Under the pieces are notes generated by a model that saw only the letters and a list, made by a program, of their open reading frames with translations, did no database searches and was not told the origin of the DNA. The position numbers and the translations under genes were made by a program. Below are positions 47,224 to 57,352 of a stretch of DNA of 64,000 nt, piece by piece; positions within the stretch are counted from its first letter, which is position 1; each line of letters begins with the position of its first letter. This stretch comes from Pseudomonas pseudonitroreducens (lineage in GTDB: Bacteria > Pseudomonadota > Gammaproteobacteria > Pseudomonadales > Pseudomonadaceae): the NCBI RefSeq assembly GCF_021603645.1, contig NZ_BQHJ01000006.1, positions 62,001-126,000 of the forward strand, in the 5' to 3' direction.

Positions 47224-48762
47224 CTACAGCACCGCGCGGCGGGAGAAGTCCCGCAGGCGGAAGCCGAGAAGCGCCAGCATACCGAAATAGGCGACCACAC
47301 CGGCCACCACCAGCGCACCCAGGCGCACCAGGCGAATCGGCATGCCGCCCTGATCCCAGGCCGGCATGAAGTGCATCATGCCAATCAGCACCGCGCACAT
47401 CACCAGTACAGCTACGACTAATTTACCGATGAACTTGCCCCAGCCCGACTGCGGCTCGAACAGTTGCTGCTTGCGCAACTGCCAGAACAGCAGCCCGGCA
47501 TTCAGGCAGGCCGCCAGGCTGATGGCCAGTGCCAGGCCCGCATGCTTGAGCGGGCCAATGAACACCAGGTTCATCAGTTGGGTGGAAACCAGGGTGAACA
47601 GCGCGATTTTCACCGGTGTCTTGATGTTCTGCCGCGCATAAAAGCCCGGCGCCAGCACCTTCACCAGGATGATGCCGAGCAGGCCGACCGCATAAGCGAT
47701 CAGCGCGTGCTGGGTCATCAGGGCGTCGTGGGCGCTGAACTTGCCGTACTGGAACAGCGCGACGGTCAGCGGCTCGGCGATCACGGCCAGCGCCAGGGAG
47801 CACGGCAACACCAGCAGGAAGCACAGGCGCAAGCCCCAGTCCATCAGCCGCGAATACTCGTGACGGTCATCGCTGGCGTAGGTCTTGGCCAGCGAAGGCA
47901 GCAGGATGGTGCCCAGCGCCACGCCGAGCACGCCGGACGGCAGCTCCATCAGACGATCCGCGTAGTACATCCAGGACACGGAACCGGCAACCAGGAACGA
48001 GGCGAAGATAGTGTTGATGATCAGCGAAATCTGGCTGACCGAGACACCGAGGATCGCCGGCCCCATCTGTTTCATCACGCGCCAGACGCCGGAATCGCGC
48101 AGGTTGATGCGCGGCAGCACCAGCATGCCGATCTTCTTCAGGTGCGGCAGCTGATAAAGAAGCTGCGCCAGGCCGCCAGCCAGTACCGCCCAGCCTAGCG
48201 CCATGATCGGCGGGTCGAAGTACGGCGTCAGGAACAGCGCGAAGAGGATCATGCTGACGTTCAGCAGGGTCGGCACGAAGGCCGGCACCGAGAAGCGGTT
48301 CCAGGTATTGAGGATCGCCCCCGCCAGGGAGGCCAGCGAGATCAGCAGGATATAAGGGAAGGTCACCCGCAGCAGGGAGCTGGTGAGTTCGAACTTCTCC
48401 GGCGAATCGACAAAGCCGGGCGCCGTCACCCAGATCACCCAGGGTGCAGCCAGCATTCCCAGTGCGGTGACCAGCGCCAGGATCAGCGTCAGCAGACCGG
48501 ACACATAGGCGATGAAGGTGCGCGTCGCCTCCTCGCCCTGCTGGGTTTTGTACTCCGCCAGGATCGGCACGAAAGCCTGGGAGAAGGCGCCCTCGGCGAA
48601 TATGCGGCGCAGCAGGTTGGGCAGCTTGAAGGCGACGAAGAAGGCGTCGGTGGCCATGCCGGCGCCGAACATGCGCGCGACGATCGTGTCACGCACGAAG
48701 CCGAGCACCCGCGAGATCATGGTCATCGAGCTGACCGCGGCCAGCGATTTGAGTAGGTTCAT
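47224..48762 (-). CDS. murJ: Lipid II flippase MurJ
   Basis: MOP-superfamily transporter that moves lipid II to the periplasm for cell wall synthesis. The 512 residues form about 14 transmembrane helices with the N-terminal [20 protein letters not shown] and the conserved [13 protein letters not shown] stretch containing the key arginines. The start [12 protein letters not shown] at 48762 was chosen over a 41-residue longer frame without family support. Divergent from rpsT, upstream of ribF by about 107 bases. Confidence 0.96.
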   Translation of the reverse strand: MNLLKSLAAVSSMTMISRVLGFVRDTIVARMFGAGMATDAFFVAFKLPNLLRRIFAEGAFSQAFVPILAEYKTQQGEEATRTFIAYVSGLLTLILALVTALGMLAAPWVIWVTAPGFVDSPEKFELTSSLLRVTFPYILLISLASLAGAILNTWNRFSVPAFVPTLLNVSMILFALFLTPYFDPPIMALGWAVLAGGLAQLLYQLPHLKKIGMLVLPRINLRDSGVWRVMKQMGPAILGVSVSQISLIINTIFASFLVAGSVSWMYYADRLMELPSGVLGVALGTILLPSLAKTYASDDRHEYSRLMDWGLRLCFLLVLPCSLALAVIAEPLTVALFQYGKFSAHDALMTQHALIAYAVGLLGIILVKVLAPGFYARQNIKTPVKIALFTLVSTQLMNLVFIGPLKHAGLALAISLAACLNAGLLFWQLRKQQLFEPQSGWGKFIGKLVVAVLVMCAVLIGMMHFMPAWDQGGMPIRLVRLGALVVAGVVAYFGMLALLGFRLRDFSRRAVL

Positions 48763-48933
48763 AGCGTCCAAAACAGGTAGAATGGCCGCCCCTGCCGGGC
48801 GCGGCACTGGCTTCGAGCGACTGCTCGAGCGCCAGGCGAAGCGCAGCAGTGTAGGGCCGCGGTGCGAATAAATCACCCCGTCCACCGGCCAGTGTGCGCC
48901 CGTCGCACCACTCGTCGGAGGTTGCCCATACCC

Positions 48934-48962
48934 TTGACAAGGCCTTGATGCAACGGCATTAT
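48934..48962 (+). promoter_or_regulatory. Sigma-70 promoter of rpsT
   Basis: Perfect -35 TTGACA, 17-base spacer, -10 CATTAT, about 45 bases upstream of the rpsT start codon. Confidence 0.82.
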
Positions 48963-49015
48963 TCGCGGCCTTAATTTATTCGCAACATCCCAAGTTTTTT
49001 TCGAGGAGCTCGACG

Positions 49016-49285
49016 GTGGCCAACACACCTTCCGCCAAAAAACGCGCCAAACAGGCTGAGAAGCGTCGCAGCCACAACGCCAGCCTGCGTTCCATGGTTC
49101 GTACCTACATCAAGAACGTAGTCAAAGCAGTCGACGCCAAGGACCTGCCGAAGGCCCAGGCCGCTCTGGTTGCTGCCGTACCGGTCATCGACCGCATGGC
49201 TGACAAAGGCATCATCCACAAGAACAAGGCCGCTCGCCACAAGAGCCGCCTGAACGCCCACGTGAAGGCCCTGGCCACCGCGTAA
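49016..49285 (+). CDS. rpsT: 30S ribosomal protein S20 RpsT
   Basis: An 89-residue, strongly basic helical protein that binds 16S rRNA early in 30S assembly. Sequence [20 protein letters not shown] at the N-terminus is diagnostic. Translation starts at a GTG (49016) with a GAGGAG site nine bases upstream; there is no in-frame ATG near. A non-ATG start of rpsT is a known feature linked to its weak, autoregulated initiation in E. coli (UUG). Confidence 0.97.
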   Translation: MANTPSAKKRAKQAEKRRSHNASLRSMVRTYIKNVVKAVDAKDLPKAQAALVAAVPVIDRMADKGIIHKNKAARHKSRLNAHVKALATA

Positions 49286-49299
49286 GCGTTCCGTTCTTG

Positions 49300-49326
49300 A
49301 AAAACCGGCCCCAGGGCCGGTTTTTT
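49300..49326 (+). terminator. Rho-independent terminator after rpsT
   Basis: ACCGGCCC/GGGCCGGT stem with A and T runs, 14 bases past the rpsT stop. Confidence 0.9.
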
Positions 49327-49385
49327 ATTGCCTGCGATTTGCCTGCCGGACACTTATCCACAGGGCTGTTTTTCTGCAGGCAAAA

Positions 49386-49414
49386 AGAAAGGGCGGTCAA
49401 CCCGCCCTTTTCTT
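49386..49414 (-). terminator. Rho-independent terminator after creA
   Basis: AAAGGGCGG-GTTG-like loop-CCGCCCTTT hairpin immediately beyond the creA stop on the minus strand, followed by a CTTT/T-rich run. Confidence 0.8.
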
Positions 49415-49416
49415 TC

Positions 49417-49872
49417 TTACTTCTCAGGCCACGGCATGATCGGGATCGCCGTCACCGCATTCTGCGGACTGCCCTCGATCACCCGGTCGCTGTAGACCAG
49501 ATAGACCAGCGCATTGCGCTTCTTGTCGAAGAAACGCACCACCTGCATGGTCTTGAACACCAGAGAGGTACGCTGCTGGAACACCACCTCGCCGTCCTTG
49601 AGCTCACCTGCAAAGCGGATCGGCCCCACCTGGCGACAGGAGATCGATGCCTCGGCACGATCTTCCGCCAGTCCCAGACCACCCTTCACACCGCCAGTCT
49701 TGGCTCGCGACAGGTAGCAACTGACACCCTCCACCTTGGGATCATCGAAAGCCTCAACGACGATCTTGTCGTTAGGCCCGACCCATTTGAAAACAGTGGA
49801 CACCTCACCGACCACATCGGCGCGGGCCAATGCCGGCAGCAACAGCAGTGCAGCGATCAATCCCTTGCGCAT
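49417..49872 (-). CDS. creA: CreA family exported protein
   Basis: A 151-residue protein with a signal peptide ([18 protein letters not shown], cleavage before DVVGEVST) and the CreA domain: [21 protein letters not shown] and [15 protein letters not shown]. Two cysteines may pair in the periplasm. CreA is conserved in proteobacteria but its function is unknown. It lies 11 bases after proB and is followed by a hairpin. Confidence 0.9.
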   Translation of the reverse strand: MRKGLIAALLLLPALARADVVGEVSTVFKWVGPNDKIVVEAFDDPKVEGVSCYLSRAKTGGVKGGLGLAEDRAEASISCRQVGPIRFAGELKDGEVVFQQRTSLVFKTMQVVRFFDKKRNALVYLVYSDRVIEGSPQNAVTAIPIMPWPEK

Positions 49873-49883
49873 GCGAACGCTCC

Positions 49884-51002
49884 TCAGACCAGAACCAGGT
49901 TGTCGCGGTGCACCAGCTCCGGACCATCGACATAACCCAACAGACCTTCGATCGCGTCGGTCGGCTGGCCGATGATCTTTTGCGCCTCGAGCGCACTGTA
50001 GTTGGCCAGCCCACGGGCGATCTCGCGCCCCTGCTGATCCACGCAAACCACCATCTCACCGCGCCGGAAACTGCCCTGCACAGCCTTCACACCGACCGGC
50101 AGCAGGCTTTTGTGATCCTGCGACAGCGCCTTCACCGCACCATCGTCGAGCACCAGGGTGCCGCGCATCTGCAGGTGGCCGGCCAGCCACTGCTTGCGCG
50201 CGGCCTTGCGACTCTGCTCGGGAGTCAGCAGCGTACCGAGACGCTCACCCACACGCAGGCGATCCAGCACGCGCTCGATACGACCACCAACGATGACCGT
50301 ATGCGCACCGGAACGCGCCGCGAGACGGGCCGCGCGCAGCTTGGTCTGCATACCGCCACGCCCCAGCGCACCGCCCGTACCGCCAGCCACGGCATCCAGC
50401 GCCGCATCATCGGCACGAGCCTCGAAGATCAGCTGGGCATCGGGGTTATTGCGCGGATCGGCATCGAACATGCCATCGCGATCCGTGAGGATCACCAGCA
50501 GGTCAGCCTCGACTAGGTTGGCCACCAGCGCCGCCAGGGTGTCGTTGTCGCCGAAGCGGATCTCGTCGGTGACCACGGTGTCGTTCTCGTTGATCACCGG
50601 AATCACACCCAGATCCACCAGCGTGCGCAAGGTGTTGCGCCCGTTCAGGTAGCGCTTGCGATCGGACAGGTCATCATGGGTCAGCAGCACCTGAGCGGTC
50701 TGCAAGCCGTGCACGCCGAAGCTCGACTCCCAGGCCTGCACCAGACCCATCTGCCCCACCGCGGCGGCCGCCTGCAGCTCGTGCATGTCACTAGGTCGAG
50801 CAACCCAACCCAGGCGACTCATGCCCGCCGCCACAGCACCGGAAGACACCAGCACCAGCTCGACGCCCGCGCAATGCAGCGCGACCATCTGCTCGACCCA
50901 GACCGCCATGGCGTCGCGATCCAGACCGCGACCATCGGCGGTCAGCAACGCACTGCCAATCTTGACTACCCAGCGCTTGGCGCCAGTTACCTTCTCACGC
51001 AT
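49884..51002 (-). CDS. proB: Glutamate 5-kinase ProB
   Basis: First enzyme of proline synthesis, phosphorylating the gamma carboxyl of glutamate; inhibited by proline. The 372 residues have an amino acid kinase domain ([10 protein letters not shown] near 9-18, [30 protein letters not shown]) and a C-terminal PUA domain (about 280-365). The ATG at 51002 follows a repeat element (see 51014-51158) and gives the standard N-terminus. proA is not adjacent, as usual in Pseudomonas, where proB follows obg. Confidence 0.96.
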   Translation of the reverse strand: MREKVTGAKRWVVKIGSALLTADGRGLDRDAMAVWVEQMVALHCAGVELVLVSSGAVAAGMSRLGWVARPSDMHELQAAAAVGQMGLVQAWESSFGVHGLQTAQVLLTHDDLSDRKRYLNGRNTLRTLVDLGVIPVINENDTVVTDEIRFGDNDTLAALVANLVEADLLVILTDRDGMFDADPRNNPDAQLIFEARADDAALDAVAGGTGGALGRGGMQTKLRAARLAARSGAHTVIVGGRIERVLDRLRVGERLGTLLTPEQSRKAARKQWLAGHLQMRGTLVLDDGAVKALSQDHKSLLPVGVKAVQGSFRRGEMVVCVDQQGREIARGLANYSALEAQKIIGQPTDAIEGLLGYVDGPELVHRDNLVLV

Positions 51003-51013
51003 ACCCTCAACCT

Positions 51014-51158
51014 TAGAACCTGTCCAATGTCTGCCTGCGCTTGCCCATGCTGCGTTAAAAGCAGGCTCAAAATGCTCATTTACCACTCGTAAACTGCGCT
51101 TTTTCACCTGCTTTTGCCTTGCCTGAGCTGCGCTCGGCGAGACTTTGAACAGGCTCTA
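51014..51158. mobile_element. MITE-like element with TA-ended terminal inverted repeats between obg and proB
   Basis: TAGAACCTGTCCAATGTCTG at the left end and CAGACTTTGAACAGGCTCTA-like sequence at the right end are imperfect inverted repeats of about 19 bases, both ending in TA. The 145-base interior has no gene and contains inner inverted stretches (AAGCAGG ... CCTGCTTTT). Small size, terminal repeats and TA ends fit a non-autonomous IS630/mariner-like miniature element. I recall similar sequences scattered in Pseudomonas genomes. No transposase is present in the window. Confidence 0.6.
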
Positions 51159-51206
51159 GAAGTCAGGCTTCACACGTTTCATCCGGACCGGCGGGCGCAG
51201 CTCCGA

Positions 51207-52573
<1,367 letters not shown>

Positions 52574-52586
52574 AGTGAGAGCTCGC

Positions 52587-52844
52587 TTAGGCAGCGACGA
52601 CGCTTACATAGCGACGGCCAAAGGCGCCTTTCACTTCGAACTTGATCACGCCGTCGACTTTAGCGAACAGGGTGTGATCCTTGCCCATGCCAACGCCGTA
52701 GCCAGCGTGGAACTGGGTACCGCGCTGACGCACGATGATGTTGCCTGCTTTCACAGCCTGGCTACCGAACAGCTTCACGCCAAGGCGTTTGCTTTCTGAG
52801 TCGCGGCCGTTGCGGGTACTACCGCCAGCTTTTTTGTGTGCCAT
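52587..52844 (-). CDS. rpmA: 50S ribosomal protein L27 RpmA
   Basis: An 85-residue basic protein starting [18 protein letters not shown], diagnostic of L27, whose N-terminus reaches the peptidyl transferase centre. No N-terminal extension of the cleaved Firmicute type. It lies 23 bases after rplU. Confidence 0.97.
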   Translation of the reverse strand: MAHKKAGGSTRNGRDSESKRLGVKLFGSQAVKAGNIIVRQRGTQFHAGYGVGMGKDHTLFAKVDGVIKFEVKGAFGRRYVSVVAA

Positions 52845-52867
52845 GAGTCAATTCTCCTGAAGAGGAA

Positions 52868-53179
52868 TTAGGCCTGGATGCCGGTGATCTTGATTTCAGT
52901 GAACCACTGGCGGTGGCCCTGACGCTTCATGTGGTGCTTGCGGCGGCGGAACTTGATGATGCGCACTTTGTCGTGACGACCGTGGGAAACCACTTCTGCG
53001 GTCACTTTCGCGCCTTCTACCACCGGCAGGCCGATCTTGACGTCATCGCCGTTGGCGACCAGCAGGATGCGATCCAGGTTGATCGCTTCGCCGGTGGCGA
53101 CGTCGAGTTTCTCGACCTTGAGGAATTCGCCTTCGGTGACTTTGTATTGCTTGCCACCAGTAACAATTACTGCGTACAT
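52868..53179 (-). CDS. rplU: 50S ribosomal protein L21 RplU
   Basis: A 103-residue protein starting [18 protein letters not shown] with the conserved [15 protein letters not shown] stretch that contacts 23S rRNA. Promoter at 53314-53342 leaves a leader of about 128 bases. First gene of rplU-rpmA-obg, divergent from ispB. Confidence 0.97.
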   Translation of the reverse strand: MYAVIVTGGKQYKVTEGEFLKVEKLDVATGEAINLDRILLVANGDDVKIGLPVVEGAKVTAEVVSHGRHDKVRIIKFRRRKHHMKRQGHRQWFTEIKITGIQA

Positions 53180-53313
53180 CTGGATGTCTCCGTTAGACCT
53201 GCTCACCCGACGCTTTATAGAAAGAGGAATCGGTCGGCATGGCTGCATGGGGCCGGAAAGGACGCCCGTGCAATTGCGTAAGGCAGGATATGCCAGGGAA
53301 GTTCGGGGCCGCG

Positions 53314-53342
53314 ATTCTACGCAAACACTCGGTGCGGATCAA
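53314..53342 (-). promoter_or_regulatory. Sigma-70 promoter of rplU-rpmA
   Basis: Minus-strand TTGATC, 17-base spacer, TAGAAT. Predicted start near 53307, leaving a long leader before rplU. Confidence 0.78.
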
Positions 53343-53360
53343 GCCCCATGGGGCCTTGCC

Positions 53361-53390
53361 TTGACAGGCCTTCCCCCCGCCACCTAGCAT
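53361..53390 (+). promoter_or_regulatory. Sigma-70 promoter of ispB
   Basis: TTGACA at 53361-53366, 18-base spacer, TAGCAT at 53385-53390. It lies about 30 bases before the chosen ispB start at 53422, so the leader is short. It is back to back with the rplU promoter. Confidence 0.65.
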
Positions 53391-53421
53391 GCCGCGCAAT
53401 CTACGAGGAGCGCTGTCTTTA

Positions 53422-54390
53422 ATGCAACCCCAGGCTTTCTATCGCGTGGTGGCGGACGACTTCACCGCCGTCGACGGCATCATCCGTCGCCAACTCACTT
53501 CCCGCGTTCCCCTGGTGGAAAAGATCGGCGACTACATCATCTCCGCCGGCGGCAAGCGCCTTCGCCCGCTGCTGGTGCTCCTCTCGGGCAAGGCCCTGGG
53601 CTATTCGGGCGATGACCTGAAGTTGCTGGCCGCCACCATCGAATTCCTGCACACCTCCACCCTGCTGCACGACGACGTGGTCGACGCTTCCGGCCTGCGC
53701 CGCGGCCGCGCCACTGCCAATGCCCAATGGGGCAACGCACCGAGCGTGCTGGTGGGCGACTTCCTTTATGCGCGCTCCTTCGAAATGATGGTCGAGCTGG
53801 GCTCCATGCCGGTCATGCGCATCATTTCCCAGGCCACCCGCGTGATCGCCGAGGGCGAAGTACTGCAGCTGTCCAAGGTTCGCGACGCCAGCACTACCGA
53901 AGAAACCTACATGGAAGTCATCCGCGGCAAGACTGCGATGCTCTTCGAAGCGTCCACCCACAGTGCCGCTGCGCTGGCCGAAGCGCCAGCCGAGCAGGCC
54001 GAGGCGCTGCGCCTGTTCGGCGACGCCCTGGGCATCGCCTTCCAGCTGGTGGACGACCTGCTCGACTACCGCGGCGACGCCGCCAGCCTGGGCAAGAACG
54101 TCGGCGATGACCTCGCCGAAGGCAAGCCTACCCTGCCGCTGATCGCCACCATGCGCGACGGCACCCCGGAACAGGCCGCGCTGGTGCGCAAGGCCATCCA
54201 GCAGGGCGGCAGCCAGGACCTGGAAGGCATCCGCGCCGCCGTCGAGGCTGCCGGCGCCCTGGACTACACCGCCAACCTGGCTCGTGACTATGCCGCCCGC
54301 GCCATCGAGCACCTCAAGGCACTGCCGGACAACGAATACCGCGCCGCGCTGATCGAACTGGCCGAGTTCTCGGTCGCCCGCACGCACTGA
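53422..54390 (+). CDS. ispB: Polyprenyl diphosphate synthase IspB (ubiquinone side chain)
   Basis: Trans-prenyl transferase that builds the long isoprenoid tail of ubiquinone (nine units in most Pseudomonas). The 322 residues carry the two Asp-rich motifs: LLHDDVVDAS near 83 and LVDDLLDYRGD near 210. The start MQPQAFYRVVADDF at 53422 was chosen from family alignment; in-frame ATG at 53389 lies inside the predicted -10 region. A GAGGAG site is 11 bases upstream, a little far. Confidence 0.94.
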   Translation: MQPQAFYRVVADDFTAVDGIIRRQLTSRVPLVEKIGDYIISAGGKRLRPLLVLLSGKALGYSGDDLKLLAATIEFLHTSTLLHDDVVDASGLRRGRATANAQWGNAPSVLVGDFLYARSFEMMVELGSMPVMRIISQATRVIAEGEVLQLSKVRDASTTEETYMEVIRGKTAMLFEASTHSAAALAEAPAEQAEALRLFGDALGIAFQLVDDLLDYRGDAASLGKNVGDDLAEGKPTLPLIATMRDGTPEQAALVRKAIQQGGSQDLEGIRAAVEAAGALDYTANLARDYAARAIEHLKALPDNEYRAALIELAEFSVARTH

Positions 54391-54406
54391 TCCGCCGCTT
54401 CGCCAG

Positions 54407-54437
54407 AGCCCGCCCCGGTTCGCCGCGGCGGGCTTTT
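54407..54437 (+). terminator. Rho-independent terminator after ispB
   Basis: AGCCCGCC(CC)GGTTCGCCGCGGCGGGCT hairpin followed by five T, 16 bases past the ispB stop. Confidence 0.85.
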
Positions 54438-54512
54438 TATTGCCTCGCCGTTGACCGGGAACAACAGGTCGTCGCCTGCGTGAAAATTTTTCCAATTCAG
54501 GCTTGCTATTGA

Positions 54513-54531
54513 GATAATAAGAATTATTCTC
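54513..54531 (+). promoter_or_regulatory. Fur box upstream of a small gene
   Basis: GATAATAAGAATTATTCTC matches the 19-base Fur consensus GATAATGATAATCATTATC at about 15 positions and lies in an AT-rich island 30 bases before the start codon at 54561. It predicts repression by iron-loaded Fur. Confidence 0.85.
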
Positions 54532-54560
54532 ATTAAACGGTCTGCACGGAGGAACACGCC

Positions 54561-54785
54561 ATGACCTACATGATCGACGCCTGGCTGGATCGCCCACATC
54601 CCTACCTGCGCATCCTGCATCGGGACACCGGGGAAGTCTGCGCGGTACTCGAAGAAGAAGCCCTGGATGAACTGCGTGAACAGGGTGGCCTGGAGCTGTC
54701 CGAACTGAGCACCAGCGAGCCACTGGTACTCAAGGAGTTGGTGCGCAACCTGTTCCTGTTCTGTTACGCCCGCGCACTGCGCTAG
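54561..54785 (+). CDS. Small conserved protein under predicted Fur control
   Basis: A 74-residue acidic soluble protein (MTYMIDAWLDRPHPYLRILH then a Glu/Leu-rich helical part) with one late Cys and no known domain. GGAGGAA precedes the ATG at a good distance and a strong Fur box lies just upstream, so it is probably made when iron is scarce. I recall the corresponding P. aeruginosa gene after ispB being iron-responsive. The protein shows no siderophore, transport or iron-binding motif, so the role is unknown. Confidence 0.85.
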   Translation: MTYMIDAWLDRPHPYLRILHRDTGEVCAVLEEEALDELREQGGLELSELSTSEPLVLKELVRNLFLFCYARALR

Positions 54786-54832
54786 TCGACCACAACCACG
54801 GCTGCAAACAACCCTTGCAGCGGTGCCGAGAG

Positions 54833-54870
54833 GTTCGCGAGCAATGGCTGGGCGCCCCCTCGGTCCTACA
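54833..54870. repeat. Degenerate REP element remnant
   Basis: TTCGCGAGCAATGGCTGGGC followed by TCGGTCCTACA retains only the ends of the GTAGGAGCGAGC REP type. The central palindrome is lost, so it is probably a decayed copy. Confidence 0.5.
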
Positions 54871-54947
54871 AAAAGCGGGGGCAGCGTGAAGATTGCGGCG
54901 GCGCAGGACGCGCCGCCGGTGCTCCGCCGCCCGGGAGGCGGATGCAT

Positions 54948-54972
54948 AAAGGGGCGCCGAAGCGCCCCTTTT
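54948..54972. terminator. Hairpin terminator between the Fur-box gene and fklB
   Basis: AAAGGGGCGC-CGAA-GCGCCCCTTTT is a perfect stem with short A and T runs. Lies between convergent genes and may serve both; short T run makes it moderate. Confidence 0.7.
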
Positions 54973-55018
54973 CCTGCGGAGCGGCCAGGGATGGCGCTCC
55001 GCAGTGAACCCTCGGGAA

Positions 55019-55636
55019 TCAGAGGATTTCCAGCAGCTCGACATCGAACACCAGCACACTGTGCGGCGGGATGCTGCCGACGGCCTGGCCGCCGTAGGCC
55101 AGCTCGCTCGGCACGTGCAGACGCCATTTGCTGCCAGCGTTCATCAGTTGCAGGGCCTCGACCCAACCGGCGATTACACCACCCACCGGGAATTCTGCCG
55201 GCTGGCCGCGCTCGTAGGAGCTGTCGAAGACGGTGCCGTCGACCAGGGTGCCGTGGTAGTGGGTACGCACGGTGTCTTCGCGGGACGGCTTGGCACCTTC
55301 GCCGCTGACCAGTACTTCGTACTGCAGGCCGGACGGCAGGACAGTCACGCCTTCGCGCTTGGCGTTGTCCACCAGGTACTCGCGGCCAACGGCGGCGGCA
55401 GCTTCGGCTTTGGCCTGGGCTTCAGCCTGCATGCGCTCGCGGATCACCTGGAAGCTGGCGGACAGAGCCTCGCCCGGAACGCGGCTTTCGGCGCCGGCGT
55501 AGGCGTCGGACAGGCCAGCCAGGATGGCGTCGAGGGTCATGCCCGGAACCGGGTTCTCGCGCAGCTGGTCGCCCAGCTGACGGCCAATGCCGTAGCTGAC
55601 GCGGGCTTCGTCGGTGGAAAGGTTGAGTTCGCTCAT
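55019..55636 (-). CDS. fklB: FKBP-type peptidyl-prolyl isomerase FklB
   Basis: A 205-residue isomerase: an N-terminal helical dimerisation domain (about 1-105, with TDEARVSYGIGRQLGDQLREN) and a C-terminal FKBP domain (about 110-205, THYHGTLVDGTVFDSSYERG, IPPHSVLVFDVELLEI). No signal peptide, so the protein resembles cytoplasmic FklB (FKBP22) rather than periplasmic FkpA. Start MSELNLSTDEAR at 55636. Confidence 0.93.
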   Translation of the reverse strand: MSELNLSTDEARVSYGIGRQLGDQLRENPVPGMTLDAILAGLSDAYAGAESRVPGEALSASFQVIRERMQAEAQAKAEAAAAVGREYLVDNAKREGVTVLPSGLQYEVLVSGEGAKPSREDTVRTHYHGTLVDGTVFDSSYERGQPAEFPVGGVIAGWVEALQLMNAGSKWRLHVPSELAYGGQAVGSIPPHSVLVFDVELLEIL

Positions 55637-55744
55637 GGCGGCGCTCCGCTGGGGGTTCAAAAAAGGGCCGCCAGCCTAGCACAGATGCACCGCCGCCCCC
55701 ACCGCGCGAGCCTCGCGCAGCGGGACGGGCCCAACGCCCGGAAC

Positions 55745-56041
55745 CTAATGCAACGGGATGGTCACGCCCGCGCCGATGTCGCGCTCATCGTCCATGCCGC
55801 ACATCTCGTCGTGCACCACGGCATGTACCAGATGGAAGGGAACATTGGGCAACGCGCGGAGCACTTCTCGCGCATGGGCAACGGAGCGCACGCTGATGAC
55901 ATGCCCGGCCTCGTCCTGGACTGGATAGAAGCGCGCGCCCATGCGTGCCTCCAGCACGTAGATATCACCCTCCAGCGACACCAGGTTGATCTCGTCGATG
56001 TCGCCGGCGACGGAGCGGCTGGTCAGTTCCTGCAGATTCAT
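55745..56041 (-). CDS. DUF6482-type conserved protein
   Basis: A 98-residue protein (MNLQELTSRSVAGDIDEINL) with an AGGAGGT ribosome site six bases before the ATG at 56041. It has a beta-rich N-terminal half (YVLEARMGARFYPV) and a hydrophobic helix near residues 60-75. It fits the small DUF6482 family of Pseudomonas and relatives; role unknown. It is a single gene between fklB and the UPF0114 gene. Confidence 0.78.
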   Translation of the reverse strand: MNLQELTSRSVAGDIDEINLVSLEGDIYVLEARMGARFYPVQDEAGHVISVRSVAHAREVLRALPNVPFHLVHAVVHDEMCGMDDERDIGAGVTIPLH

Positions 56042-56167
56042 GTGCTGCACCTCCTGCGGATTGATCCCCGCGGAAAGTCTTGACCAGCAGGCGCTCACCG
56101 CAAGCCGAAAACGCAACCGCCCGTCCGTTTTGCAACGGCCGGGCGGTGCGGATAGCGCGGAATACCG

Positions 56168-56662
56168 TCAGTGATCGTGGCGCGTGGCCTTGTCCAGATA
56201 GCCCATGGCAAAGGCCGAGAGGACGAAGGTCAGGTGCATGATCACGTACCACATCAGCTTGTTGTCTTCGATGTTCTTGGCGTCCATGAAGATGCGCAGC
56301 AGATGGATCGAAGAGATCGCCACGATGGAGGCGGCCACCTTGTTCTTCAGCGAACTGGCGTCCATCTTGCCGAGCCAGCTGAGCTTTTCCTTGCCTTCGT
56401 CGATATCCAGCTGCGACACGAAGTTTTCGTAGCCGGAGAACATCACCATCACCAGCAGCCCGCCGACCAGGGCCATGTCGATCAGCGACAGCAGCACCAG
56501 GATCAGGTCCGCCTCGGCGATGCTGAAGATGCTGGGCAGGATGTGGAAGATTTCCTGGAAGAATTTGATGGTCAGCGCCAGCAGGGCCAGCGACAGGCCG
56601 ATGTAGATCGGCGCCAGCAGCCAGCGCGCGGCGTACAGGGAGTTTTCGACGAATCGTTCCAT
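56168..56662 (-). CDS. UPF0114 (YqhA / TIGR00645) family membrane protein
   Basis: A 164-residue inner-membrane protein with four hydrophobic helices (about 14-34, 57-80, 107-125, 137-155). [20 protein letters not shown] at the N-terminus and [17 protein letters not shown] in the loop between helices two and three identify the family. Function unknown; proposed roles are speculative. The start at 56662 was chosen over a 79-residue longer frame with no family support. Confidence 0.9.
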   Translation of the reverse strand: MERFVENSLYAARWLLAPIYIGLSLALLALTIKFFQEIFHILPSIFSIAEADLILVLLSLIDMALVGGLLVMVMFSGYENFVSQLDIDEGKEKLSWLGKMDASSLKNKVAASIVAISSIHLLRIFMDAKNIEDNKLMWYVIMHLTFVLSAFAMGYLDKATRHDH

Positions 56663-56864
56663 GGTGCTCGCAGGGAGGTCGTGGGAAAAGGGCGGCCGCA
56701 GTATAGCGGATGACCTTTGCGAGTTATCCCGGCTTTCTATAGATAAATATGTCTGTGGATAAATAGGTGGGCGGCCACGGTATGAAACCGTAGCAGCCAA
56801 GCGCCCCGCGGCCTTCAGCGGATCGTGCAGGGACTGCCCAATCGCTCTCTGAGCCTTGAGAGCC

Positions 56865-57206
56865 TCAACCTTCAGGGCGAAATTGGAAGTTGCCGACATG
56901 GCGCGAGCGTTCGCCGTTCAGGCGGCGCAGTTCGCCTTGCAGGTGCAACTGCCAGATGGGGGGATCGTCTGCCACGATGTAGCCCTGCTGGGCCAGGCAG
57001 TCGGAGATCGCCTCGAGCACGCCTTCGGCCACGAAAGGCCCGCAGAACGGGCCCTGCGCCTTGATGGCGGTGGGCTGCGCACCGGACATGCCGGCGGCGC
57101 ACAACAAGGTCCAGAGTCCATTCTCTCCGGCCAGCGGCCTGATCTCGCACTCGATGCGCGTGGTCAGCCCCAGACAGGGGCGGATAAGGCAGAGGTTACG
57201 CGGCAT
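56865..57206 (-). CDS. Conserved hypothetical protein
   Basis: A 113-residue protein with no signal peptide or membrane helix. It has five cysteines, including CLIRPCLG at the start and LLCAAG, and the pattern of a small alpha/beta domain. A similar gene is found at this place before the Lon-like protease gene in P. aeruginosa as I recall. The start codon lies in a clear context (AACCGCGAGGGTGCCGCC before ATG). Function not assigned. Confidence 0.65.
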   Translation of the reverse strand: MPRNLCLIRPCLGLTTRIECEIRPLAGENGLWTLLCAAGMSGAQPTAIKAQGPFCGPFVAEGVLEAISDCLAQQGYIVADDPPIWQLHLQGELRRLNGERSRHVGNFQFRPEG

Positions 57207-57308
57207 GGCGGCACCCTCGCGGTTGTCCTGGGATTGAGACTACACCCAGGTTCTGACACGCGAAAGTGCGGATTTATCCGGCCATCTTGCGGGCAACGGC
57301 ATGAAAAT

Positions 57309-57337
57309 GGCGCCGGTGGAATGTCCCCACCGGCGCC
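57309..57337 (-). terminator. Terminator after the Lon-like protease gene
   Basis: GGCGCCGGTGG / CCACCGGCGCC perfect stem, followed on the minus strand by ATTTTCA. It lies 16 bases past the stop at 57353. Confidence 0.8.
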
Positions 57338-57352
57338 CTGCCCTGGCCGCAC

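Noticed and set aside
43284-47369. 1361-codon plus-strand frame opposite ileS and ribF
   Set aside because: Covers several well-identified genes on the other strand and has Gln/Val/Gly-rich shadow composition without family motifs.
51003-51206. Small gene between obg and proB
   Set aside because: No frame with a start signal; the region is explained by terminal inverted repeats of a MITE-like element.
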